A DNA stretch of 38,199 nucleotides from contig PAJV01000008.1 of the NCBI GenBank assembly GCA_002706765.1, positions 106,242 through 144,440 of the forward strand, in the 5' to 3' direction. The notes under the pieces are model-generated. The model had not been told where the DNA came from, made no database searches, and was given only the letters and a program-made list of their open reading frames with translations. Numbering within the stretch: position 1 is the stretch's first letter; every line of letters starts with the position of its first letter. A program made the position numbers and the translations under genes. This DNA comes from Gimesia sp. Its GTDB lineage: Bacteria > Planctomycetota > Planctomycetia > Planctomycetales > Planctomycetaceae. Positions 23,928-33,236 of the stretch are shown here, one piece after another.

Positions 23928-24296
23928 AGACTTTCAACCTCATGTTGAGACAGGAACGTTTTGATTCCTCAGTGCCCTTTTTTAAAGGGCTACACAACAC
24001 TGAATCGACCGTCTATTGACGACAGCATGAGAAAACGTTCCAGTTACTTTATCATCAAAATCCCCTGATGAATCCCGGCACGATAACAGTCAGAGTCTAT
24101 GCAGATTAGATAAAATAGAAAGCTTGATTCACGCACGATTGGCGTCAACCTGGAGAAGCAGCGCAGCATTTTCCCGTCAGAGGTTTTGTAGATCCCTGTT
24201 AATAAAGGAAACACCTCAGGCAGGCTCGCGGGACTTTTTCCAGACCGAGGCGCGGCCCTGTCAGACGAGCCGGTCTCCAGCCATTTTGCGGGGAAT
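23928..24296. other. Intergenic region with leader palindrome
   Basis: About 370 nt lie between the FHA gene start and the end of the ExbD-like gene on the same strand. GCCCTTT-TTT-AAAGGGC at 23974-23990 is a perfect 7-bp hairpin 47 nt upstream of the FHA start codon; it may be an operator or the terminator of the upstream gene. No gene is credible here. Confidence 0.4.
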
Positions 24297-25394
24297 TCAG
24301 TCGATTTTATTGCCGGGAAGTTTACGTTCCGTCGGCGGAGGCAGATCAGGTTCGGGAGCAGCAGGCTGGGAGGGTGGCGGTTTATAGCCTTCACACGTCA
24401 GCTTGAGATTACCGCCCAGGGGAACCCGAAATTCGGAACTGCTGTCCAGCGCCGTCCAGCCCGCCATCACATCTTTCTGATCCGCATATTCCCGTGCCAC
24501 CAGGTAGGTATCGTAACTGTCTGACCAGACGCGAAAATTCAGATAAAAGAATTGCGGGTTGATCTTCTGCAGTTCCTGACGAAACAGGGCCGACGATTTT
24601 CGCAGGCGTTCTGCTGTATCCCCACGTCCTTCGCGTAATTCCAGTACAAGATAGGGAACCCCGCCCACGGGTTTCAGCTTGATTCGCCAGTCACGATTGC
24701 CGACGTTCTTATTCTCGAACACCTTGACCAGTTGGTCGCAATCGATGGCCTGTTCGGGCGCAGTCACCAGCCGACTCTGGGCGATTGCCGTCAAAGCCAG
24801 ATTCTGCAACAGGGGAATATCGACTCGCATGATCCGTCCGTCCCGGCAGACATAGTCGATGGCCTTGGCTTCTTTCGGCGCATCGCGCGGATTCGGCAGA
24901 TTGACAATTTTGGCATTCGGCGTGGGACCGGGATCCGGTGTTTTGGCCAGCTTTGCCTTGATGTCGGCCAGCTCTGTCTCTTTGTCGACAATGCTCTTTT
25001 CCAGCGATTTGACTTCTTTATCGCGTTCAGCGATCTCTTGCTTCAACTTCTCGATATTGACCTGGATCTCTTTTAATTTCTCCAGTTCCTTCTTCAGTTT
25101 TTCTGCCAGCTCTTTCTGCTGATCGACGTTGACCGTCTTTTTATCTTCAGTCAGTTCTTTTACCGTTTTCAGCTGCTCCTGCTCAAGCTTCAGCAATTCA
25201 TCAAGCTCCGCGACTTTCTGTTCCGCCCGCTCCATATCTGTTTCTGAAATGGCGCTTTTAATACGACTGACGGCTTCTCCCACGCCCAGCTGAGTCACGG
25301 TCAGCATAATCACGAGGATTCCCACTACGTTGGTCATCGTATCCAGCAGGGAATCCAGGCTCGCACCGCTGGATGAACTTTTTTTACGTTTCAT
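24297..25394 (-). CDS. ExbD/MotB-like single-span protein with long coiled coil
   Basis: The 365-residue product begins with a basic cytoplasmic stub (MKRKKSSSS) and one transmembrane segment at about 15-38, LDSLLDTMTNVVGILVIML, with an Asp (18) at the start of the helix. This is the layout of the proton-channel partners ExbD, TolR and MotB. A coiled coil covers about 45-165 (Lys/Glu-rich), then a Pro-rich hinge, a folded domain (about 170-345) and a Pro-rich tail. The folded domain is unknown to me; no OmpA-type peptidoglycan motif is seen. No ExbB/TolQ/MotA partner gene is adjacent: 25395-25610 upstream is non-coding, and bioD lies beyond. ATG 25392-25394. The role, possibly force transmission across the envelope, is inference. 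Confidence 0.7.
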   Translation of the reverse strand: MKRKKSSSSGASLDSLLDTMTNVVGILVIMLTVTQLGVGEAVSRIKSAISETDMERAEQKVAELDELLKLEQEQLKTVKELTEDKKTVNVDQQKELAEKLKKELEKLKEIQVNIEKLKQEIAERDKEVKSLEKSIVDKETELADIKAKLAKTPDPGPTPNAKIVNLPNPRDAPKEAKAIDYVCRDGRIMRVDIPLLQNLALTAIAQSRLVTAPEQAIDCDQLVKVFENKNVGNRDWRIKLKPVGGVPYLVLELREGRGDTAERLRKSSALFRQELQKINPQFFYLNFRVWSDSYDTYLVAREYADQKDVMAGWTALDSSSEFRVPLGGNLKLTCEGYKPPPSQPAAPEPDLPPPTERKLPGNKID

Positions 25395-25610
25395 GACTCG
25401 CTTTGAATTCCAGGGAAATTCGTCGGTTTGATTGAAAAGGCTTTGATTCGAACCGTGTCTCTACAGAAGCCCGTACTTTCCGGCCCCACACGGCTGCAGA
25501 ACAGAGTTCGCTCTGTATAATCATAAAAGCGATACCGGTCTGATCGCAAGCAGCGACCATCGGTTGTTCCGTAAAAGTCATAATTGCCTGAACGGGTTGA
25601 GGAAGGAAAC

Positions 25611-26336
25611 GTGGACGTTTTTTCATTAAATATCCCGGGATTGATGGTCGTGGGTACCGATACGGATGTCGGAAAGACATATATCACTGCCGCCATTGCC
25701 CGCCAGCTGGTTTCAGAAGGAATCCGGACCGGGGCCTATAAACCCGCCTGCAGTGGCAGCGTGCTGGATCCGGAGACCGGCGCCCGGAAGTGGGCCGATA
25801 TTGAACAGCTGTCAGAAGCCATTCAAACCGCTGTTCCCCTGGAACGGATCTGCCCCCAGCGCTTTCACGCCCCGCTGGCACCGCCGGTCGCTGCTGCCAG
25901 TCAGGGAGAGCAGGTCGACGAACGTCTCCTGCTGGAAGGGGCACAATGGTGGCAGGATCAGGCCGAGTTCCTGCTGGTGGAAGGGGTGGGAGGCGTCCTG
26001 TGTCCTCTTTCCGAAACGATGCTGATTGTCGATTTCGCGGCTCAGCTCAGGCTGCCGCTGCTGATTGTGGCGCGGGCAGGACTGGGGACGATCAATCACA
26101 GCCTGCTGACCATCGAAGCCTTACAGCACAGGGGACTCGCCATTGCGGGTCTGATCCTGAACGATGTCGACCCTGAACTCAGCGATGAGTCACGTCAGTC
26201 AAACGCCGCCCGGATTCAACAATGGACAAGCGTGCCGGTTTTGTCTTTTGTCCCCTTTGAATGGCGGTCGAACTTGCTTCACTACCAGACTCAGGCCAGA
26301 ATAGACTGGATACAATTAGCACAGGATTCCCACTGA
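25611..26336 (+). CDS. bioD: Dethiobiotin synthetase
   Basis: The 241-residue enzyme closes the ureido ring of dethiobiotin from diaminopelargonate, CO2 and ATP, the penultimate biotin step. GTDTDVGKTY is the P-loop, KPACSG the substrate Lys segment, and VEGVGGVLCPL the family signature. I chose GTG 25611 because GAGGAAGGA precedes it by about 4 nt; a TTG at 25584 in the same frame has no such site. The gene is alone, with no bioA, bioF or bioB in view. The next gene on the strand begins 117 nt later. Confidence 0.93.
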   Translation: MDVFSLNIPGLMVVGTDTDVGKTYITAAIARQLVSEGIRTGAYKPACSGSVLDPETGARKWADIEQLSEAIQTAVPLERICPQRFHAPLAPPVAAASQGEQVDERLLLEGAQWWQDQAEFLLVEGVGGVLCPLSETMLIVDFAAQLRLPLLIVARAGLGTINHSLLTIEALQHRGLAIAGLILNDVDPELSDESRQSNAARIQQWTSVPVLSFVPFEWRSNLLHYQTQARIDWIQLAQDSH

Positions 26337-26453
26337 ATCGTCCTCCCCTGCGCCAGAACCATCCGTCTGATCGCCGGCTTCCCCGCGGACGTTCCAGCGC
26401 CGATCCTGCCTCTACAACAGCCTCAACTTATCAGAAATCAACCGGAGAAATGG

Positions 26454-28031
26454 ATGAGTATTGAAGTGAATTGCCCCTCATGCGGGGGCTCCATCCAGAT
26501 CGAAGCCGTCTCGGAAGTCGTGGCGTGCCCTTTATGCCAGATGCATCTGCAGGTCGATGCCGAAACCAGTGAGCCTGTGCTGGTCTCAGAAGAAGACGCG
26601 GCAGAACAAGAAGACGCAGAAGATGCCGCGACTGCAGGTAACCCCGATCCAGCAGCCGAGACAGATAATTCGAACGAAAGCGATCTCACACCCCCCGAGG
26701 CTGGCTTCGCTGTGCCGGAGGAAGCTGATTCGTCAGACAACGAAGGGGAAGCCGCAACGGCCTCGCCGTTCTCGTTTCTCCCCGGGGCCGCCGAAAATAA
26801 AAACAGCAAAAAACAGCCCGAACGACCGGCGTCCAGCTTCTCATTTCTTCCCGGCGGCAATGACACCGCTCCAGCCGAGTCGCAAGCTACGGAACCCGCA
26901 GCGCCGGAAACGGAAGCCGCAGCGGGCGAGTCTGTAGAAAAGGCAACCACCGAAACTGTAGCAGCGGAAGATACAGTCGCAGCCACCGACACAGAAGATC
27001 ACGATGAAGAAGCCACGACGGATGCCTCCCAAACAGAAGAACCGGTGGCAGAAGAAACAACGAACGATCTTACTGAGACGGAAATGCCACCGGCTGACCC
27101 GCCAGTCGAAAACGCGACTGAGGAAGTGACAGCGGAATCAACGGCAACAGGACCTGCCCCGGAAACGATGCTGGCAGCAACTGCCCCTCCCGAACCGGCG
27201 GCTCAACCCGCGCCGCAAAGCTACCGTCGGGAAAAAGTGGTTTCCAAGCGGTTATTCACGCTTACGCTGACTTATGCCCTTGCCGTCACCGCCATGCTTG
27301 CGATGTTGATGTATGTCCGCTACCAGGGAGATCCCCATCAACTGGAAAGCCTGCCCGACCTGAAACCACCTGTCAAAAATGATGAGATCGCGCTCCAGCT
27401 GATCCCCGAAAATGCGACGCTGCCTCCTGGCCATGTCCTGCAGCTCGGGGGGCCGGGACGTCGATTCGGAAATGTTCTGGTGACGCCGCTGCGTGTCACC
27501 CGGGGGCCTCTCGAATTTGAACATTACACGGGCGACACCAGCCAGACACGTGAGCCCACGGGCGATGTGCTCAAGCTCTACCTGAGATTCGAAAATGTTT
27601 CCCACGACCAGACCTTCGAACCCCTCGATCAGAAGCTGCTGCTCACCCGCGTCGCGGGCAAAAACGTCGATGCAAAAATGCGGGCCAATAATTTCGTGAG
27701 CAGCGTGGATCAGAAGCAGACGGACGGCAACCGGGTGCTGATCTACGATATGCCCCCCTCCTGGGAATGGAATCTGAAGGGACAGAATATCAATCAGGAA
27801 AATAAACCGCAGGAACTGAAACCTGGCGAAAGTTTTGAAACCTATGTTGCTTCGAACGAACAGGGTATTGACGATTTAAAAGGGGAACTCGTCTGGCGAC
27901 TGCAGATCCGTAAAGGCTATAACCCAAAATCGCATCGGGGGGTAACCACTCTGATTGAAGTGGTATTTCACAGCAGTCAGATTCAATCCGACATGGTCTC
28001 CAGCCACAAAGAGACACAGCCGACCACCTGA
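26454..28031 (+). CDS. Zinc-ribbon, acidic-linker, single-span membrane protein of unknown function
   Basis: The 525-residue protein starts with a small zinc ribbon: CPSC (7-10) and CPLC (25-28). Residues about 36-250 are low complexity, rich in Ala, Glu, Thr and Pro, and strongly acidic, with a short FSFLPG motif appearing twice. One transmembrane helix lies at about 264-287 (TLTYALAVTAMLAMLMYVRY). The part after the helix (about 290-525) looks folded, with beta strands such as VLVTPLRVTRGPLEFEHY and an overall look of an extracytoplasmic beta-sandwich. By topology the zinc ribbon and linker are cytoplasmic. ATG 26454 has GGAG 7 nt upstream. I do not recognise the C-terminal domain. Confidence 0.75.
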   Translation: MSIEVNCPSCGGSIQIEAVSEVVACPLCQMHLQVDAETSEPVLVSEEDAAEQEDAEDAATAGNPDPAAETDNSNESDLTPPEAGFAVPEEADSSDNEGEAATASPFSFLPGAAENKNSKKQPERPASSFSFLPGGNDTAPAESQATEPAAPETEAAAGESVEKATTETVAAEDTVAATDTEDHDEEATTDASQTEEPVAEETTNDLTETEMPPADPPVENATEEVTAESTATGPAPETMLAATAPPEPAAQPAPQSYRREKVVSKRLFTLTLTYALAVTAMLAMLMYVRYQGDPHQLESLPDLKPPVKNDEIALQLIPENATLPPGHVLQLGGPGRRFGNVLVTPLRVTRGPLEFEHYTGDTSQTREPTGDVLKLYLRFENVSHDQTFEPLDQKLLLTRVAGKNVDAKMRANNFVSSVDQKQTDGNRVLIYDMPPSWEWNLKGQNINQENKPQELKPGESFETYVASNEQGIDDLKGELVWRLQIRKGYNPKSHRGVTTLIEVVFHSSQIQSDMVSSHKETQPTT

Positions 28032-28059
28032 GGAATCGGCGATTGAGTGCGACGCGCGT

Positions 28060-28101
28060 AAAAAACGCCTCGGCAGTATTTCAGTAATACCACCGAGGCG
28101 T
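28060..28101 (-). terminator. Rho-independent terminator of the HtrA gene
   Basis: ACGCCTCGG (28065-28073) pairs with CCGAGGCGT (28093-28101), with further pairing inside. The A-run at 28060-28065 is a T-run on the minus strand. A second, weaker hairpin (CCGCAT-ACG-ATGCGG, 28111-28125) lies between it and the gene. Confidence 0.9.
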
Positions 28102-28232
28102 CACGCGGAACCGCATACGATGCGGTGAGGAATTTCTTATGAGGACAATCTTTCCGCTGTGGGGCTGGCACAAGCCTTAGTGATAAGACTTGCACCAGAT
28201 ACCCCTTTCAGGAGAGTACACAATCCTGAAAT

Positions 28233-29744
28233 CTACTTCTGGACCACAACAAAGCGGGCACCACTGTGATTTCTCACCAGCAGCAACACACTGTCTTTGC
28301 CTTTTGCTTCTTTCAATCCCTGGTTGAATTGATCCATGGTAGAGACTTCAGTTGTCCCGATCTTTTCGATGATCATGCCTTTCGTCAGACCAGCTTCTTC
28401 AGCAGCACTTCCCGGCTCGACAGAAGTAATTACGACTCCTGTCACATCGTCGGAATAGCCTAACTGATTGGCCAGTTCTTCGGTTAAAGGCTGAACTTCG
28501 AGTTTCAGTTCATTCACACTGGTTTTCGGTTTCTCTTTGCCGGGTCCTTCGAGGGGCTTTTCATCCTTTGCGACTGAGAAACTGTTGGGCATGGCTTTCA
28601 TGGTCAGATCTTTATTGACATGTTTACCATCTCTTAAGATCTCCATGACATACGTCTTACCCACTACCAGCTGTTCTACAATACCCTGCAGATTGCGAGG
28701 GCCGGAAACTTCCTTACCTGCCAGCTTCAAGATGATGTCACCTGTTCGTAAATCAGCGTCTGCTGCAGGAGAATCTTCCATCACCTGTGTAACGATGGCA
28801 CCCTGACCAACTTTGATGTCGAACGATTTCGACAGTTCATTACTGATCGGCTGGATGCCGACACCCAGGAAGGCTCGTTCTACTTTACCATTATCAATCA
28901 ACTGACCGGATACCCAGCGTGCCATGTTGACAGGAACCGCAAAACCAACACCATCATATCCACCACTGCGACTGGAGATCGCCGTGTTGATACCGATAAC
29001 TTCACCACGCAGGTTCAACAGGGGACCACCGCTGTTACCAGGGTTGATCGCTGCATCTGTCTGCAGGTAATCTTCACGGTCGTTAATTCCGGGACCACGG
29101 CTTTTCGCACTGATGATACCATTGGTCACACTCATACCGATTCCGAACGGGTTACCGATCGCCAGAACCCAGTCGCCGATTTCCATTTTGGAACTGTCAC
29201 CCAGGGGAATCGCCTGCAGGTCTGGAGCATCAATATGAATTACAGCGACGTCAGAACGGGGATCAGTGCGAATATCATCGGCAGTGAATTCCCGACCATC
29301 ATTCAAAGTAACCTTTACCACGTCGGCGCCATTCACCACATGCGAGTTGGTCATGATCAGACCGCTTTTGTTGATAATGAATCCGGAACCGGTTCCCATC
29401 CGACGGGGTGCCTGTCGAGGCTGAGCCTGATTCTGGAACTGTTTGAGCATGTCCTTGAACCGGGGATCACTTTCAAAAAGATCCTGAAATGGTGAATTGT
29501 CACCAAACGGCAGAGCATTCTGCCCGGACACTTGGGATGTTTTGCTGATCGTTTCAATCGAAACAATTGCTGGCATCGCCCGGCGGCTGACTTCGCGAAA
29601 TACATTCGATAATTCATAAGCATTGACTGCTGTTGGCAGATCGGTGCTCGTATCTTTCTGAGCCACCCCGACTGCTGCACCCACCAGACATGCGCTAGCA
29701 ATTATAGCGAACATCCAGTTTCGATTTCCTGTTAACGCTTTCAT
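28233..29744 (-). CDS. DegP/HtrA-type periplasmic serine protease
   Basis: The 503-residue protein has an N-terminal signal or anchor helix (about 9-28), a trypsin-like domain with His135 (TNSHVV), Asp165 (RSDVAVI) and Ser238 (NPGNSGGP), and two PDZ domains (about 285-385 and 420-500; the second has VTSVEPGSAAEEAGL). This is the complete Do/DegP layout. Such proteases degrade or refold damaged envelope proteins, and the PDZ domains gate activity. A Gln-rich linker precedes the protease domain (about 100-115). ATG at 29744 has a strong AGGAGGG site. A two-module terminator follows. Upstream, 29745-30268 holds no gene. Because both DegP, DegQ and related paralogues share this layout, I give no symbol. 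Confidence 0.95.
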   Translation of the reverse strand: MKALTGNRNWMFAIIASACLVGAAVGVAQKDTSTDLPTAVNAYELSNVFREVSRRAMPAIVSIETISKTSQVSGQNALPFGDNSPFQDLFESDPRFKDMLKQFQNQAQPRQAPRRMGTGSGFIINKSGLIMTNSHVVNGADVVKVTLNDGREFTADDIRTDPRSDVAVIHIDAPDLQAIPLGDSSKMEIGDWVLAIGNPFGIGMSVTNGIISAKSRGPGINDREDYLQTDAAINPGNSGGPLLNLRGEVIGINTAISSRSGGYDGVGFAVPVNMARWVSGQLIDNGKVERAFLGVGIQPISNELSKSFDIKVGQGAIVTQVMEDSPAADADLRTGDIILKLAGKEVSGPRNLQGIVEQLVVGKTYVMEILRDGKHVNKDLTMKAMPNSFSVAKDEKPLEGPGKEKPKTSVNELKLEVQPLTEELANQLGYSDDVTGVVITSVEPGSAAEEAGLTKGMIIEKIGTTEVSTMDQFNQGLKEAKGKDSVLLLVRNHSGARFVVVQK

Positions 29745-30268
29745 TAAATTTACCCTCCTACAGTGTATGGCTTTCAGTTTTGACTCAGGCCATCTCTCTT
29801 ATGGAATTAATACTAAAAAGGAAACGCGATTCAAATCCCAAATGTGCCTCTTGTAAAATGACTCGACTGGAAAAAACTCGCGCGAACCCCGCTTCCCTGA
29901 TCAGAAAAAACAGGATCCTGATGTGTGCACATCGTTGAACTTTTGCTCATTTCATTAAGTGGCTGGTCTGCCCTTACTACGAGAGTTGCCTGTAAATGTG
30001 TTGGGAATGCTTGAAAAAAAATGAGGAGATTTGCGGCTCACCCTTCAGGACCAGGACAGGTTCTGGCAATATTTTCCCGTTTCACCTGAATATTTTTCGA
30101 CCATTTCCACGAATCAGGGCTTTTTTGTTTTCTTCAAATAGACGCTAATGTTAATATCTCTCTATACTTAGCAATGGTCATTCAAAAATTCGCCGCGGGC
30201 CCTTTCTTCAGAATTCTTCGTTTGACCGTTTGATATTTCTCGAAGAAATAAGATCAGGGGAGGCGTGC
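29745..30268. other. Divergent intergenic region between the HtrA gene and rnc
   Basis: The 520-nt spacer is AT-rich near both starts. GATGTG-TG-CACATC (29920-29933) is a perfect dyad and a candidate operator. I see no heat-shock CIRCE element and no gene. Confidence 0.4.
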
Positions 30269-31012
30269 ATGCAATACGATCTCAGCCCCGTGGAGATCGA
30301 TCAACTGCTTGAGGAGTGTCAGCAAAATCTGGGATATCGATTTGTTGACTGTGAGCTGTTGAAATCCTGCCTGACACATACATCCGCTGCCAAAACCCGC
30401 ATGGATTCCAACGAACGACTGGAATTCCTGGGTGATGCGATCCTCGGATCGATCGTCTGCGAGAAACTGTTTGCGCAATTTCCCAACGCCCCGGAAGGAG
30501 AACTGACCCGCATCAAATCGGCGGTTGTCAGTCGCAATACCTGTACCCGCCTGGCGCGTGAAAAAGGCCTCGATCGCTTTATCTTTGTCGGCAAAGGACT
30601 TGCCATGACAGAGACCCTGCCTGAATCCCTGCTGGCCGGCATGTTCGAAGCGCTCATCGCCGGGATGTACCTGGATGGCGGCATTCTACCCGTGCATCAG
30701 TTTCTTGATCCCCTCATCGAGCGCGAAAATTCCAAAGCTTCCCTCTCTGTGCATGGCTACAACTACAAAAGCCTGTTACAGCAATATTCGCAAAAGAAGT
30801 TTTCCCAGACCCCCATCTATGAGGTTCTGGACGAAAAAGGGCCGGATCATTCCAAGTTCTTCAAAGTGACCGCCATCATCGGCGAACACAAATATGAACC
30901 TGCCTGGGGATCGACGAAAAAAGAAGCGGAGCAGAGAGCCGCCTATAATGCCCTGCGCGAAAATGAAGACGACGAAGAATGGGAACTACCTGCCCTGCCC
31001 GATCAGAACTGA
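30269..31012 (+). CDS. rnc: Ribonuclease III
   Basis: The 247-residue protein has the RNase III signature NERLEFLGDAILG (Glu and Asp ligands), followed by a C-terminal double-stranded RNA-binding domain from about residue 165 (YKSLLQQYSQKKFSQTP, FKVTAIIG and STKKEAEQRAAYNAL). The enzyme cleaves structured RNA such as rRNA precursors. The second metal-ligand motif reads LLAGMFEALIAGMYLD: the Glu is kept, but the preceding Asp of the usual LAD-x-x-EA is Gly. I chose ATG 30269, which has AGGGGAGG 6 nt upstream, over the TTG at 30230. An acidic tail (NEDDEEWE) follows the dsRBD. A hairpin at 31122-31149 ends the transcript. Confidence 0.93.
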   Translation: MQYDLSPVEIDQLLEECQQNLGYRFVDCELLKSCLTHTSAAKTRMDSNERLEFLGDAILGSIVCEKLFAQFPNAPEGELTRIKSAVVSRNTCTRLAREKGLDRFIFVGKGLAMTETLPESLLAGMFEALIAGMYLDGGILPVHQFLDPLIERENSKASLSVHGYNYKSLLQQYSQKKFSQTPIYEVLDEKGPDHSKFFKVTAIIGEHKYEPAWGSTKKEAEQRAAYNALRENEDDEEWELPALPDQN

Positions 31013-31121
31013 TTCACGCCAGCAGGGACTTTCATCCAGCCGGTTTTGAATCGCCGGGACTACGCTGCGGAAACAGGGGAAATGGATTCTCTGAAATTCT
31101 CAAGGTCTGTAAATAGAAAGG

Positions 31122-31149
31122 GCCGAGAGAATACGGGAATTCTCTCGGC
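31122..31149 (+). terminator. Hairpin after rnc
   Basis: GCCGAGAGAAT (31122-31132) pairs perfectly with ATTCTCTCGGC (31139-31149) over an ACGGGA loop. No T-run follows on either strand, so termination may need other factors. Confidence 0.55.
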
Positions 31150-31519
31150 TCTAAGATGGGGATGATGTTTTGGAATGGCCCAGGGTGGGCAGACCCGCCT
31201 CCACGGGTCGGTGGGATTGTCTCTCTCTTCTCTCTTGAACCTTGAAGTCTCTCAACTCTTCAAAATTCTTTGGGTCTCTCTCTTTACCCGAAGCAGGTAT
31301 AATGCAGCAATCGTGCCATTCACCTTGAACGCAAGACGAAATTTCTGGATTCGTCCTAAAACACTGTAAATACAGGCATTTAGAATCAGAGACTTTGGGG
31401 AGTTATTTTTCAGCTTTCTCATGTTTGCAATTCTTGCAATCGAAAAACCTCAAACGGGGCCCCTGAAATGTAAGACTTACAACTCCACAGACACCTTTCG
31501 CCCCGCGAATCCAGACGGA
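31150..31519. other. Intergenic region between rnc and the transglutaminase gene
   Basis: GACCCG (31192-31197) and CGGGTC (31204-31209) form a small hairpin, followed by a C/T-rich stretch (31215-31290). A 64-codon frame from 31175 covers both and looks spurious. Nothing else is recognised. Confidence 0.4.
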
Positions 31520-33103
31520 TTATTCAGCTCGGGGACGCGAATCGCGCACTTCGATGGAGAGTTTGCCCACCGACTGGATGACCGGCAGGAAGAGCGCCAG
31601 TGGTGCCGGTGCTTTTTCAGCCAGGCTGGAATCTCCCAGCTTGATATGGCCCGCGCCGATGCCCCCTTTTCCCAATGTCGCATCCAGGGGGATCCAGCGA
31701 TTATCCAGAAAGACTTCCGTCCACATATGACCCCCGAAGCTTTTCCGGGACGGAATATAGACCAGGCCGACGGCGACCCGTGCAGGTAGATTCTGAGCCC
31801 GCAGCATGGCTGCCAGCAGCATCGCATGTTCGGTACAGTCTCCCTCCATATTGCGGGCCACCTCAGCGGCTGACGCTAATGCGGTCGAGAAATTCTTCTT
31901 TTTCAGATTTCGATGCACATATTTTTCCATCAACAGAGCCTGCTGCCAGGGATTCGTTTCCGACTGAACCGCGGCTTTCGCATGCTTGATGACACCTGCA
32001 TCAGAGGACTGCAAAAACGGGCTCGGTTTCACAAACTCGGCATCGATCTCGGCTGCTGGAAACGCCACCGGTACAGCCGCCTTCGTCACTGTCAGCTCAA
32101 CCCGATCTGCACCGAGCCGTTTGACCTGCTGCGTATCTCCTGCAACCAGATATTTCGCGGGATCATCCTGCTGCATGGAAATCTGGTAGACCACCTGCTC
32201 CGTATCATGGGCTGCGGACAGAGGGGAAACCGGAATCAGCGTCTGCATCGCCAGATCTAATTCCCTGCCTGACAGTTCTTCCAGCGCCTGCGCTTTGCTC
32301 GCCTGGTAAAGATACATCTTTGCGCCCAGAAAATCTGTCGCTGATTTGATGATCTCCCCCTGCTGATCTACATAAAGGTCCGTGGTCATGCCGGGCAACA
32401 GTGACTGCTTCATTTTAATATGCAGACACTTCTCCTGAATTCCCCCGGGTATCTCCACGGGCTCATATTCCAGGGCGACCAGATTCACTTCTGTGATTTT
32501 ACTGAACTCCGGCAGCAGCATGGAAAACGACTTCTTCTCGCCCGGCTGCAGGGGAGATTCTCGGAATGCGCGCTCGAGATAACTGGGGGAGTAATAATCG
32601 GCCTTCCATTTCAGCTGAGTATTCGACGCCTGGTTGGCAATGTCCGTTTCAATATGCAACTGCCCGTCTTTGACAACGCCCCGCGAAATCGTGGAGCCCG
32701 CAGGTGGATTCTTCATCTGATAGGAATAGGACAGCAATTCCCCCTCGGCAGTCTCCGTGGTCTGCAGATGAACTTCCAGGTTCAATGCCTGACCGAAACG
32801 TTTGAATTTCAGATAGGAATCGTTTTGAGTGTGGATCACTTTCTTACCGGACTGGTCTTCCATCCGCCTTTGACGGTGCTCGTAGCCGATTCTCTGATCC
32901 TGGATGTAAATGACCTTCCAGTCTTCTTCCTCTTTCAGCTTGCTGCTTTCGACGGCTCTTTCCCCCGGCTCGACTGCAGGGCTCTGCGAGCAGGCCGTCA
33001 ATCCGGCCCCCAGACAGAACATGCTCAGCCAGGAAAGCAGCACGACTGCCAGAACAGACAGTCGTCGTTGAATCAATCGTCGTTGAATAAACATCGGCAT
33101 CAT
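31520..33103 (-). CDS. Lipoprotein with C-terminal transglutaminase-like protease domain
   Basis: The 527-residue product has a signal peptide and lipobox LTAC with Cys38, so it is predicted to be lipid-anchored. A long beta-rich region (about 60-350) that I do not recognise precedes a transglutaminase-like domain (about 370-490). The catalytic triad is visible: Cys423 in GDCTEHAML, His459 in GGHMWTEV and Asp474 in IPLDAT. Bacterial members act as proteases or amidases, often in the envelope. ATG 33101-33103, with AAGG upstream. A 15-bp duplication near the start makes the N-terminus read IQRRLIQRRL. The stop at 31520 leaves no terminator obvious on the minus strand. Substrate unknown. Confidence 0.85.
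   Translation of the reverse strand: MMPMFIQRRLIQRRLSVLAVVLLSWLSMFCLGAGLTACSQSPAVEPGERAVESSKLKEEEDWKVIYIQDQRIGYEHRQRRMEDQSGKKVIHTQNDSYLKFKRFGQALNLEVHLQTTETAEGELLSYSYQMKNPPAGSTISRGVVKDGQLHIETDIANQASNTQLKWKADYYSPSYLERAFRESPLQPGEKKSFSMLLPEFSKITEVNLVALEYEPVEIPGGIQEKCLHIKMKQSLLPGMTTDLYVDQQGEIIKSATDFLGAKMYLYQASKAQALEELSGRELDLAMQTLIPVSPLSAAHDTEQVVYQISMQQDDPAKYLVAGDTQQVKRLGADRVELTVTKAAVPVAFPAAEIDAEFVKPSPFLQSSDAGVIKHAKAAVQSETNPWQQALLMEKYVHRNLKKKNFSTALASAAEVARNMEGDCTEHAMLLAAMLRAQNLPARVAVGLVYIPSRKSFGGHMWTEVFLDNRWIPLDATLGKGGIGAGHIKLGDSSLAEKAPAPLALFLPVIQSVGKLSIEVRDSRPRAE
33060..33089. repeat. 15-bp tandem duplication in the transglutaminase gene start
   Basis: Two adjacent copies of a TCGTCGTTGAAT-containing unit encode the repeated IQRRL in the signal peptide's basic region. 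It adds positive charge and does not change the frame. Confidence 0.6.
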
Positions 33104-33162
33104 CCGGACCTTATCAAAAAGCAGCAGAATGATTCAGTTCTCTACTGTTTCAGCAGCAACAA

Positions 33163-33198
33163 TAAAAAACCCCACAATTCATACTTGAACAGTGGGGT
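33163..33198 (-). terminator. Rho-independent terminator of the charge-segregated protein gene
   Basis: ACCCCAC (33169-33175) pairs with GTGGGGT (33192-33198); TTCA/TGAA extends it inside. Six A residues before it are the T-run of the minus strand. Confidence 0.85.
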
Positions 33199-33236
33199 CA
33201 TTGTAAAACGATTGCAGGGCGTCTGGATACAGGGAA

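Noticed and set aside
26438-26992. Minus-strand Ser/Ala-rich frame of 184 codons
   Set aside because: It is a shadow of the acidic low-complexity region of the zinc-ribbon protein.
31175-31369. 64-codon frame after rnc
   Set aside because: It covers a hairpin and a C/T-rich tract, and has no ribosome site or domain.
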